DNA of 21,616 nt from Oscillospiraceae bacterium (lineage in GTDB: Bacteria; Bacillota; Clostridia; UMGS1810), in the NCBI GenBank assembly GCA_021629085.1, contig JAJXRJ010000037.1:1-21616 (forward strand). The letters are read 5' to 3'. The stretch's first letter is position 1, and each line of letters starts with the position of its first letter. This document shows, piece after piece, positions 15,901 through 21,616 of the stretch. Made by a program: the position numbers and the translations under genes. The notes beneath the pieces were generated by a model. The model saw only the letters and a list, made by a program, of their open reading frames with translations. It was not told the origin of the DNA and did no database searches.

Positions 15901-16659
15901 TGTGAATATGACACCCTGCGCGCGTTTTCCAAAGCCGGCGCGCAAACCGACGTGTTTGTGCTCAACAACCTTTCCAGCAGCGCCATTGCGGAGTCTTTGC
16001 GCGAGATGGCATCGCGCATAAAAAGGAGCCAGATAGTGATGATTCCCGGCGGGTTTTCGGGCGGCGATGAGCCGGATGGTTCGGGAAAATTTATTGCAAC
16101 GGCATTTCGGAACGCCTATGTCAAGGATGCAGTGCATGACCTTTTAAAGAACCGCGACGGGTTGATGCTGGGCATCTGCAACGGCTTCCAGGCGCTCATC
16201 AAGCTGGGGCTTGTGCCGTACGGCGAAATCCGGGAGTTTGACGAGCACTTCCCCACGCTGACGTTTAATACCATCAACCGCCATATGTCCTGCATGGTGG
16301 ACACGGTTGTGTGTTCCAACCGTTCGCCCTGGCTGTCCGGCGTGTCTGTGGGCGACGTCCACACCATTGCCATTTCCCATGGCGAGGGGCGGTTTGTTGC
16401 AGAGCCGGCGCTTTTGGAGGCCCTTCAGAAAAATGGGCAGATTGCCACGCAGTATGTGGACAAAAGCGGGAATGCCACTATGGATATCCGCTATAACCCC
16501 AACGGATCTCTGTGCGCGGTGGAGGGCATCACCAGCCCGGACGGCAGGGTGTTTGGCAAGATGGGCCACACCGAGCGGTTTGCAAACGGGCTTTACAAAA
16601 ACATTTGCGGCGACAAGGACCAAAAGCTGTTTGCGTCCGGTGTGCGCTATTTTAGATAA
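12937..16659 (+). CDS. purL: Phosphoribosylformylglycinamidine synthase, long single-chain type
   Basis: A 1240-residue enzyme for step four of de novo purine synthesis: FGAR + glutamine + ATP to FGAM. One chain contains an N-terminal PurS-like part, two AIRS-like halves and a C-terminal class I glutaminase. Visible motifs are the linker SDHCRHT (222-228), the ATP-site KNETHNHPTEIEPFGG, and GGRTGRDGIGGATGSS. In the glutaminase, the PVFPGTNCEYD opening is followed by nucleophile C1081 in GICNGFQ and the pair H1148/E1150 in SHGEGRF. The length and layout match the form found in Clostridia and some other Firmicutes rather than the separate PurS/PurL/PurQ of Bacillus. AGGGGGAG precedes the ATG at 12937. 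The frame is open 23 codons further up, but that part overlaps ychF. No purine riboswitch or other pur gene is adjacent, except the phosphorylase downstream. Confidence 0.96.
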   Translation: MIRRTYVEKKPGFDVAASELLNDLTTNLLIANLSRVRIVNRYDTEGLTDEEYTLAKTTIFSEPPVDNCYDEDYPLPDGCRVFATAYLDGQYDQRADSLAQCVEILTAGKRPDVKVAQLTILEGDISDADFSRIKDYLINPVESHEVPLAKPETLSVQVDTPKEVAVCEGFTKLSRTELSDFVKQYGFAMDADDLEFCQTYFRDTEHRDPTITELRMIDTYWSDHCRHTTFLTRLEAVEFAPGAERVKSVYNDYLNARTAIYAGRDKDITLMDIATIAAKELKRAGLLQNLDESEEINACSIKIDVDVDGRTEPWLLMFKNETHNHPTEIEPFGGAATCLGGAIRDPLSGRSYVYAAMRVTGSGDVTQPVKDTLKNKLPQLKISTGAAAGYSSYGNQIGLATGKVDELYHPGYVAKRMEIGAVVGAAPEKNVVRKRPQAGDVVILLGGRTGRDGIGGATGSSKAHDDSSVETCGAEVQKGNPPIERKLQRLFRNPKATRMIKRCNDFGAGGVSVAIGELADSLCIDLDKVPKKYEGLDGTEIAISESQERMAVVVAAKDAEAFERLADAENLEATKVAEVTDTGRLHMVWNGKTIVDVQRAFLNTNGVTKTARVHVCKGDADAYWNQYEKAPDNAGLKNVLSDLNCASKKGLVERFDSTIGAGTVLLPFGGTYQLTEPEAMVHKLPVMDGETDTVSIMSYGFDPYLLEKDPFLGAVYAVVSSVSKVVAAGGDRKTVYLTLQEYFEKLGDDSKKWGKPFSALLGAYLAQTKLGVAAIGGKDSMSGTFNDISVPPTLVSFAITPGNVNAVLSPEFKAAGHDVAYLPMPKGADGLPDFDRLKALYDAVHQAILNQQIVSAKVVGRFGVFEAVAKMCFGNRIGFAFEPGVTLLKPDLGAFVVELSPGAKLCGFEYQNIGKTVGEETISYAGGTLPLNEALSSWQSPLERVFPTKAGKMQPVETIAYHTEQKTLYTGPEFAKPAVFIPVFPGTNCEYDTLRAFSKAGAQTDVFVLNNLSSSAIAESLREMASRIKRSQIVMIPGGFSGGDEPDGSGKFIATAFRNAYVKDAVHDLLKNRDGLMLGICNGFQALIKLGLVPYGEIREFDEHFPTLTFNTINRHMSCMVDTVVCSNRSPWLSGVSVGDVHTIAISHGEGRFVAEPALLEALQKNGQIATQYVDKSGNATMDIRYNPNGSLCAVEGITSPDGRVFGKMGHTERFANGLYKNICGDKDQKLFASGVRYFR

Positions 16660-16668
16660 AAACTTGGC

Positions 16669-16697
16669 GCCGGGCCGCCTTAGGCCCGGCTATTTTT
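16669..16697 (+). terminator. Intrinsic terminator after purL
   Basis: A perfect GCCGGGCC / GGCCCGGC stem with a six-base loop is followed by TATTTTT. It lies between purL and the phosphorylase gene, whose Shine-Dalgarno begins ten bases after the T-run, leaving no room for a separate promoter between them. Confidence 0.85.
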
Positions 16698-16718
16698 GTC
16701 ACAGGCAGGAGGAATTTT

Positions 16719-17537
16719 ATGGAGCTTATGGAAAAGATTTTTAAAAGCTGCGAAAAAATCCGCCAAAAGGTAGAAGCGGTTCCTAAAATCTCTGTCATTT
16801 TGGGCTCTGGGCTGGGCGGGTTGGCAGGCCGTGCGGAAAATGCAGTCTCTATTCCCTATGGGGATATTCCGCACTTTCAATGTTCCACTGCGCCGGGGCA
16901 CGCGGGAAGGCTGGTGTTTGGCACACTAAACGGTGTGCCGTGTGTGCTCATGCAGGGCCGCCTGCACTGTTACGAAGGCTGGTCCATGCAGGATACGGTG
17001 TATCCAGTACAGGTACTGCGCGCGCTGGGCGTGCAAACCCTGGTGGTCACCAATGCGGCGGGGGGCATTCACCCTTCGTTTTTTCCGGGCGCATTTATGC
17101 TGATTTCCGACCATATCAAGCTTTGCGCGGACAATCCGCTGCGCGGCGCCAATATAGATGCGATGGGCCCGCGGTTTTTTGACATGACAAACGCTTATGA
17201 CAAAGGCTTGCGTACGATTGCGAAAAACTGCGCAAAAAAATGCCAGATCCCGCTTTTTGAGGGCGTTTATGCCTACATGTCCGGCCCCTGCTTTGAAACG
17301 CCGGCGGAAATTCGCGCGCTCTCCATTTTGGGTGCGGACGCGGTCGGCATGTCCACAGTGCCGGAGGTGATTGCGGCAAATCATGCCGGCATGCGGGTGC
17401 TGGGGATTTCCTGTATTACCAACATGGCAGCGGGTATCACTGGCGCGCCCATTACCAGCGAGGAGGTCAACCAAACTGGCGAGGCCGTTTCTCAGACGTT
17501 TACACAGCTGATGGAAACCATTCTTTGTAAAATATAA
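16719..17537 (+). CDS. Purine nucleoside phosphorylase (PNP family 1)
   Basis: A 272-residue cytoplasmic enzyme, of the trimeric PunA-like type, that splits inosine or guanosine with phosphate to free base and ribose-1-phosphate. Phosphate site: GSGLG (29-33, with S30), H61 and RLHCYEG (81-87). Base and ribose site: MSGPCFETPAE (187-197) with E193, and MSTVPE (211-216). The catalytic asparagine is N235 in SCITNMAAG. Many family members read GPxYETPAE; here the aromatic is Phe. AGGAGG lies six bases before the ATG. The gene follows purL, so purine synthesis and salvage are neighbours, but a strong terminator lies between them. Its stop codon is also the first three bases of the CIRCE-like operator in front of the next gene. 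Confidence 0.95.
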   Translation: MELMEKIFKSCEKIRQKVEAVPKISVILGSGLGGLAGRAENAVSIPYGDIPHFQCSTAPGHAGRLVFGTLNGVPCVLMQGRLHCYEGWSMQDTVYPVQVLRALGVQTLVVTNAAGGIHPSFFPGAFMLISDHIKLCADNPLRGANIDAMGPRFFDMTNAYDKGLRTIAKNCAKKCQIPLFEGVYAYMSGPCFETPAEIRALSILGADAVGMSTVPEVIAANHAGMRVLGISCITNMAAGITGAPITSEEVNQTGEAVSQTFTQLMETILCKI

Positions 17538-17561
17538 GCACTCTTTACTTGAAAGTGCTAA
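17535..17561 (+). promoter_or_regulatory. CIRCE-type HrcA operator in front of the GH28-like gene
   Basis: TAAGCACTC, nine bases, AAGTGCTAA matches the CIRCE consensus TTAGCACTC-N9-GAGTGCTAA at 16 of 18 arm positions with the exact nine-base spacer. The two deviations (T to A at arm position 2, G to A at the first base of the right arm) are the same as in the groESL operator at 19123-19149, and both sites continue AATAT. The left arm overlaps the stop codon of the phosphorylase gene. The right arm ends six bases before AGGAGG of the downstream gene. No clear promoter is seen immediately upstream, so HrcA could act as a roadblock to readthrough. Confidence 0.8.
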
Positions 17562-17580
17562 AATATGAGGAGGATATTTT

Positions 17581-18957
17581 ATGGAAACGTGGTATGCAAT
17601 CATTGCAGCGGCAAAAAAGATGGCAGATTTAAAGCGGGATGGTGTGCACGATGAATTCAGCGTTGCCATCAAAGAGGATGCCTGTGTGGAGCGCGACGTC
17701 ACGCCGCCGCCCTATCAGGTGTTTGCAGACGGCAAGCAGGCAAAGGTGTTTGCCACTGCCAACTGTGACTTTGTGCAGTTGGAGGCTGACGCGCCGGTAG
17801 AGGTGACTGTGGAGATGCCCGGCATTCAAACCGCGGCCATCCGTCCATCACGGCTCGAACGGGCGTTTCACATTTCGGAAACCGGGCTCTCCTTTACCGC
17901 GCAGTGCGGCGATTATTTGAGTGTAGAACTGAATGGGAACCTGGAGCGCCCGCTGTTTGTGTATGTGGACCGGCCCATTGCAGTGCCGGATGAGGCGGGC
18001 ATGCAGGTGATCAAGTATGAAGGCGACACCGTGCACGACATTGGGGCGACAAAGCTTTCGGATAACACCATTGTCTATCTGGGACACAACACGGTGGTGC
18101 GCGGGAAATTTTTTGCAGACAATGCGCAAAATATCAAAATTATAGGCCATGGCGTGATTGACGCCACCACCGAGCGTACTGCCACCATGTTTGTCCAGTG
18201 CAAAAATATACATATGGACGGCGTTTGCTGCGTAGGCTATTACGGCTGGAACAACAAATGGTTTTGCGTAGACGGCGGGTCAGCCGCCAATTTCAAGGTG
18301 ATGTCCACCGGCGTGACCAGCGACGGCATCGACCTTCTAGGCTCCAGCAATATCACCTTAAAGCACCTGTTTGTGAGAAACGAGGACGACTGCGTTTGCT
18401 TAAAAACCAAAAAGAAACAGACTGGCTATTCGATTTGTGCAGGCCCGGTGGAAAACATCGTGGTGGACGGCTGTGTATTCTGGTGCGGCGAGCGGGGCAA
18501 CGGGCTGGAGATCGGCTATGAAAACGATGAATTCCCGGTGCGAAACGTTGTGTTCAAAAATGTGGACGTCATTCACCGCCACCGGGCGGCGCACACCTTC
18601 CGGCGCGCAGCCATCTCTATCCACTGTGCGGGCTCGGGGGAAGTGTCCAATATTACCTATGACAATGTGTATGTGGAGTCCACCCGGGAAAACTTCATCT
18701 ATATTTCCCATGTAATTGCGCCGGATTGGGGCAACAGCGGCGGCGTCATTGAGAATATCACGCTGAAAAATATTACGCTGGCAGGCGGAAGCGACGCGCC
18801 TTCCTACATTTTTTCCGACACTGGCGGCAAAAAGCTGCCCATCCGCGGCATTGTGTTTGAAAACCTCACCTATAAGGGCAAGGCAATCAAATCCAAAGAG
18901 GACGCAAAGGCGTGCGGATTTGTAATTGACGATGAAGCCGAGGTCACATTTTGCTAA
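17581..18957 (+). CDS. GH28-like glycoside hydrolase (polygalacturonase/beta-helix fold), cytoplasmic
   Basis: A 458-residue right-handed parallel beta-helix protein resembling GH28 polygalacturonases and the related GH49 enzymes. Candidate active-site carboxylates are D248 and D251 in SDGID and the group E268-D269-D270 in NEDDC. The GHG motif of canonical polygalacturonases appears to be replaced by GNG (306-308) in GERGNGLEIGYE. Repeating NIxxxxxxV/F coils (about 184-430) support the helix fold, and an N-terminal beta domain covers about 25-135. No signal peptide is present and the protein is rich in Cys, so it should act in the cytoplasm on imported oligosaccharides; the substrate (galacturonide or other) is not certain. 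AGGAGG lies seven bases before the ATG. A CIRCE operator lies between the RBS and the upstream gene. No terminator is seen after it, so readthrough toward groES is possible. Confidence 0.82.
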   Translation: METWYAIIAAAKKMADLKRDGVHDEFSVAIKEDACVERDVTPPPYQVFADGKQAKVFATANCDFVQLEADAPVEVTVEMPGIQTAAIRPSRLERAFHISETGLSFTAQCGDYLSVELNGNLERPLFVYVDRPIAVPDEAGMQVIKYEGDTVHDIGATKLSDNTIVYLGHNTVVRGKFFADNAQNIKIIGHGVIDATTERTATMFVQCKNIHMDGVCCVGYYGWNNKWFCVDGGSAANFKVMSTGVTSDGIDLLGSSNITLKHLFVRNEDDCVCLKTKKKQTGYSICAGPVENIVVDGCVFWCGERGNGLEIGYENDEFPVRNVVFKNVDVIHRHRAAHTFRRAAISIHCAGSGEVSNITYDNVYVESTRENFIYISHVIAPDWGNSGGVIENITLKNITLAGGSDAPSYIFSDTGGKKLPIRGIVFENLTYKGKAIKSKEDAKACGFVIDDEAEVTFC

Positions 18958-19080
18958 AATGTCAATCGGCATGTGCGTTTGCTAAAAATCCAATTTTATG
19001 AAAAATGGCAAATTAGTGTGTATAATAGAGATAAATGGAAATAATTTAAAAAAACAGGATATTTTAGCATCTGATAGAAC

Positions 19081-19109
19081 TTGCAAGAATTGGGGCGATT
19101 ATGTAATAT
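19081..19109 (+). promoter_or_regulatory. Candidate promoter region of groESL
   Basis: The 228-base gap before groES is AT-rich. TTGCAA (19081-19086), 17 bases, TAATAT (19104-19109) would place the transcript start just before the CIRCE, the usual arrangement. An alternative reading is TTGGGG at 19090 with GATAAT at 19113-19118. A perfect TATAAT also sits at 19021-19026 but lacks a recognisable -35. The choice among these is uncertain. Confidence 0.4.
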
Positions 19110-19122
19110 ATAGATAATTTGT

Positions 19123-19149
19123 TAAGCACTCTCGCACAGGAAGTGCTAA
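19123..19149 (+). promoter_or_regulatory. CIRCE operator of groESL
   Basis: TAAGCACTC-N9-AAGTGCTAA, 16 of 18 consensus positions, 36 bases before the groES start. CIRCE is the binding site of the heat-shock repressor HrcA; the same inverted repeat in the 5' mRNA can also affect stability. This is the canonical target and serves as the reference for the second copy at 17535-17561. Confidence 0.93.
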
Positions 19150-19185
19150 AATATCAAACTTATCATTTACAGGAGGTTGGACCAT

Positions 19186-19470
19186 ATGAACATCAAACCA
19201 TTGGCAGACAGAGTTGTCATTAAAATGATTGAAACGGAAGAAACCACCAAAAGCGGCATTGTGCTTCCGGGCTCTGCAAAAGAAAAACCGCAGGTGGCAG
19301 AAATTGTTGCGGCTGGTCCCGGCGGGGTTGTGGATGGCAAAGAAGTAAAAATGGAAGTCAAAGTGGGAGATAAGGTGCTGACCAGCAAATATGCGGGCAC
19401 TGAAGTAAAAATTGATGGTGTGGAATATACCATTTTGCGTCAGAGTGACATTTTAGCGATTGTGGAATAA
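19186..19470 (+). CDS. groES: Co-chaperonin GroES (Hsp10)
   Basis: A 94-residue co-chaperonin that caps the GroEL folding chamber as a heptameric lid. It begins MNIKPLADRVVIKMIE, a family hallmark. The mobile loop that docks to GroEL is at about 17-32 (EETTKSGIVLPGSAKE), and the C-terminus ends YTILRQSDILAIVE. The ATG at 19186 has AGGAGG nine bases upstream; an in-frame TTG directly after the Shine-Dalgarno is too close to be used. It is 21 bases upstream of groEL and forms the standard bicistronic unit under CIRCE control. Confidence 0.98.
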   Translation: MNIKPLADRVVIKMIETEETTKSGIVLPGSAKEKPQVAEIVAAGPGGVVDGKEVKMEVKVGDKVLTSKYAGTEVKIDGVEYTILRQSDILAIVE

Positions 19471-19491
19471 TTAAAGGAGGCAGAAACTACC

Positions 19492-21135
19492 ATGGCAAAG
19501 CAAATTCAGTTTGGCGAAGAGGCCAGAAGGTCTTTGGAGGCAGGTGTCAACCAGCTGGCGGACACTGTAAAAATTACACTGGGCCCCAAAGGCAGAAACG
19601 TTGTATTGGATAAAAAGTTTGGCGCGCCGCTCATCACCAACGACGGTGTGACCATTGCAAAGGAAATCGAGCTTGCCGACCCGTTTGAAAATATGGGCGC
19701 GCAGCTTGTAAAAGAAGTTGCCACGAAAACCAACGATGTGGCGGGCGACGGTACCACTACCGCAACCCTGCTTGCACAGGCGCTCATCCGTGAGGGGCAC
19801 AAAAACGTGGCAGCAGGCGCCAATCCCATGATTGTCAGACGCGGCATTCAAAAAGCGGTTGACGCTGCGGTGGACTACATTGTTTCCAGCAGCCACAAGG
19901 TGAGCGGTAAGCAGGATATCGCGCGGGTTGCGTCGGTTTCCTCCGGCGATACCACCATTGGCGACCTCATTGCAGACGCAATGGAAAAAGTGACCAACGA
20001 CGGCGTGATCACTGTGGAAGAGTCCAAAACCGCCGACACCTACTGCGAAGTAGTGGAAGGCATGCAGTTTGACCGGGGCTACATTTCGCCCTATATGGTG
20101 ACCGACACCGATAAAATGGAAGCGGTGTTAGAAGACCCGTACATCCTTATCACTGACAAGAAAATTTCCAATATTCAAGATATTTTGCCGCTGCTGGAGC
20201 AGATTGTACAGCAGGGTAAAAAGCTGCTTATCATTGCAGAGGACGTGGAAGGCGAAGCGCTGGCAACCCTCATTGTCAACCGTTTGCGCGGCACATTTAC
20301 CTGCATTGCGGTAAAAGCGCCTGGATTTGGCGACCGCCGCAAAGAAATGCTGCGCGACATCGCAATTTTGACCGGCGGCGAAGTGATTTCGGACGAGCTG
20401 GGCCTTGACTTAAAAGAAACCACCATTCAAATGCTGGGCACTGCAAAACAGGTGAAAATCCAGAAGGAAAACACCATCATTGTGGATGGCGCTGGCAACA
20501 AAGCGGAAATTGCCGCACGGGTGGCACAGATTAAAGCGCAAATTGAAGAGACCACCTCTGAATTTGACAAGGAAAAATTGCAGGAGCGGCTGGCAAAGCT
20601 GTCCGGCGGCGTGGCAGTAATCAAGGTTGGCGCTGCAACAGAAACGGAAATGAAGGAATTAAAACTCCGCATTGAAGACGCGCTGGCAGCGACCAAAGCC
20701 GCTGTGGAAGAGGGCATTGTGGCCGGCGGCGGCACATCTTACATCAATTCGCTGGATACCATTGCAAAGCTTGCTGACTCCCTCTCCGGCGATGAAAAAA
20801 CCGGTGTGAACATTGTGTTAAAAGCATTAGAAGAGCCGGTAAAACAGATTGCAGCCAATGCTGGGCTGGAAGGCTCTGTCATTATTGACAAAATTAAAAA
20901 CAGCAAACCTGGCGTGGGCTTTAACTTCTTAACGGAAGAATACGGCGATATGCTGGAAGCGGGAATTGTGGACCCGACCAAAGTGACGCGCAGTGCGCTG
21001 CAAAATGCGGCGAGCGTTGCGGCAATGGTGCTCACCACCGAAAGCCTGGTTGCCGACAAAGAAGACCCCAATGCAAATGCGGCAGCAGCTGCAGGTGGCA
21101 TGGGCGGCGCTCCCGGCATGGGCGGCATGTATTGA
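19492..21135 (+). CDS. groEL: Chaperonin GroEL (Hsp60)
   Basis: A 547-residue ATP-dependent chaperonin forming double heptameric rings in the cytoplasm. ATP-site motifs include VTITLGPKGRNV-like VKITLGPKGRNVVLDK near the N-terminus, GDGTTTAT (86-93 region) and the hydrolysis motif region AAVEEGIVAGGG. The apical domain holds the family sequence EGMQFDRGYISPYMVTD. The C-terminus ends in the usual Gly-Met-rich tail (GGMGGAPGMGGMY). AAAGGAGG lies about 11 bases before the ATG. A strong terminator follows about 50 bases after the stop. Length and sequence are ordinary. Confidence 0.98.
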   Translation: MAKQIQFGEEARRSLEAGVNQLADTVKITLGPKGRNVVLDKKFGAPLITNDGVTIAKEIELADPFENMGAQLVKEVATKTNDVAGDGTTTATLLAQALIREGHKNVAAGANPMIVRRGIQKAVDAAVDYIVSSSHKVSGKQDIARVASVSSGDTTIGDLIADAMEKVTNDGVITVEESKTADTYCEVVEGMQFDRGYISPYMVTDTDKMEAVLEDPYILITDKKISNIQDILPLLEQIVQQGKKLLIIAEDVEGEALATLIVNRLRGTFTCIAVKAPGFGDRRKEMLRDIAILTGGEVISDELGLDLKETTIQMLGTAKQVKIQKENTIIVDGAGNKAEIAARVAQIKAQIEETTSEFDKEKLQERLAKLSGGVAVIKVGAATETEMKELKLRIEDALAATKAAVEEGIVAGGGTSYINSLDTIAKLADSLSGDEKTGVNIVLKALEEPVKQIAANAGLEGSVIIDKIKNSKPGVGFNFLTEEYGDMLEAGIVDPTKVTRSALQNAASVAAMVLTTESLVADKEDPNANAAAAAGGMGGAPGMGGMY

Positions 21136-21185
21136 TGATAAAATAAAAAGACGGTATGCATTAGGTGACGATTCATAAGGAAGTA

Positions 21186-21227
21186 ATTCCGCAGGATTAG
21201 AGATAGTCCTGCGGAATTTCTTTTTTA
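21186..21227 (+). terminator. Terminator of the groESL operon
   Basis: An 11-bp stem (21186-21196 with 21207-21217) with a ten-base loop runs into TTTCTTTTTT. It lies 50 bases after the groEL stop and marks the boundary to the mobile-element remains on the opposite strand. Confidence 0.9.
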
Positions 21228-21242
21228 TCGGGGATAAACTCA

Positions 21243-21262
21243 GACAATCGTGGACAATCGTG
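21243..21262. repeat. Tandem duplication of a 10-base unit
   Basis: GACAATCGTG occurs twice in direct succession at the decayed 3' end of the recombinase remnant. It may be a slippage duplication that shifted the reading frame near the end of the gene. Confidence 0.7.
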
Positions 21263-21616
21263 GGCGTTCGTTCTATGATGCCCACATACTTTCTGACAAT
21301 CTGCCGGAACTGATTAAAATCCGTTTGCTTCCTGTCAAAATCTGCTTATTTTCAGGATTTTTCATATAACCATACCGCGGCTCGTCAAGATGTTCACCGG
21401 CTTGTCCTTTCGCCTTAAACACAGCTCGGATTTTTTTCGATATGTCTTTTGCATAAAAGGCGTTAAAAAGATTGCGAAAGGGAGTAAAATCATTATCACC
21501 TTTGAAGCTGTCAACCCTATCTTTGATTGCGATTAAACGCACGTCATTATCGGGAAACAAAATCTCTGAAAAATAGCCCATTTTCAGATAATCACGACCA
21601 AGCCTTGACATATCTT
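21249..21616 (-). pseudogene. Remnant of a large serine recombinase (TnpX/resolvase type), continuing beyond the window edge
   Basis: The minus strand reads through the window edge into MSRLGRDYLKMGYFSEILFP, then DNDFTPFRNLFNAFYAKD, SKKIRAVFKAKG and YGYMKNPENK. This is the end of the catalytic domain and the start of the recombinase domain of large serine recombinases carried by clostridial transposons and integrative elements. After PENKQ (near 21345) the expected several hundred residues of zinc-ribbon and coiled-coil are missing. In another frame the typical C-terminal segment FRQIVRKYVGIIERTPTIV follows at once (about 21260-21320). The gene therefore has a large internal deletion plus a frameshift and should be inactive. 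The first frame stops at 21273. The N-terminal catalytic serine region lies outside the window. Family identification is from memory of the conserved motifs. Confidence 0.75.

Noticed and set aside
18958..19185. A small gene or RNA in the gap before groES
   Set aside because: The gap is AT-rich with promoter-like hexamers and the CIRCE; I saw no open frame with a ribosome site and no stable structured RNA.
20929..21285. A 118-codon minus-strand frame running from the recombinase remnant into groEL
   Set aside because: Only its first part resembles a recombinase C-terminus; the rest crosses the groESL terminator and runs antisense to groEL.
1..21616. A CRISPR array, toxin-antitoxin pair, defence system or new multi-gene cassette
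   Set aside because: No regularly spaced repeats and no unexplained gene pairs are visible; every gene-sized stretch is accounted for by recognisable families.

Overview
The window comes from a Firmicutes bacterium of the class Clostridia (inferred). The base composition is moderate. Shine-Dalgarno sites of the AGGAGG type precede almost every gene, several starts are GTG or TTG, and many promoters resemble the TTGACA/TATAAT consensus. Supporting gene traits are an rpsU-yqeY pair, a YqeG phosphatase, a long single-chain PurL of the Firmicutes type, a secreted xylanase with copper-amine-oxidase-like N-terminal repeats, and HrcA/CIRCE control of groESL. The genus cannot be named from sequence alone. 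No phage, CRISPR array, tRNA or rRNA is visible, and no gap between genes exceeds 300 bases.

Layout: (1) 1-5320 holds a cytoplasmic GH78 alpha-L-rhamnosidase (minus strand), a divergent mscL with a zinc-ribbon tail, and a secreted GH10 xylanase. A bidirectional terminator closes this block. (2) 5300-9830 is a minus-strand block: alaS - HIT hydrolase - (own promoter) rpsU - yqeY - (hairpin) yqeG. (3) 9831-10890 is an orphan lipoprotein of the TrpX-like substrate-binding family with its own promoter and terminator. (4) 10971-17537 is a plus-strand run of uppP - ychF - purL, a strong terminator, then a purine nucleoside phosphorylase. (5) 17535-21230 holds a cytoplasmic GH28-like glycosidase, then groES and groEL. 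(6) The right edge holds the remains of a large serine recombinase on the minus strand.

Functionally most of the window is housekeeping: translation, GTPase, purine synthesis and salvage, wall-lipid recycling and chaperonin. Three plant-polysaccharide glycosidases (GH78, GH10, GH28-like) are interspersed. They would fit a degrader of pectin and xylan: the xylanase cuts outside the cell, and the two enzymes lacking signal peptides act on imported oligosaccharides (inference).

The most striking observation is regulatory. The GH28-like gene has, between its ribosome-binding site and the end of the preceding gene, a CIRCE inverted repeat that carries the same two deviations from consensus as the CIRCE in front of groESL about 1.6 kb downstream. 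This suggests that a carbohydrate-active enzyme is under heat-shock (HrcA) control. I found no clear candidate for a wholly new multi-gene system.
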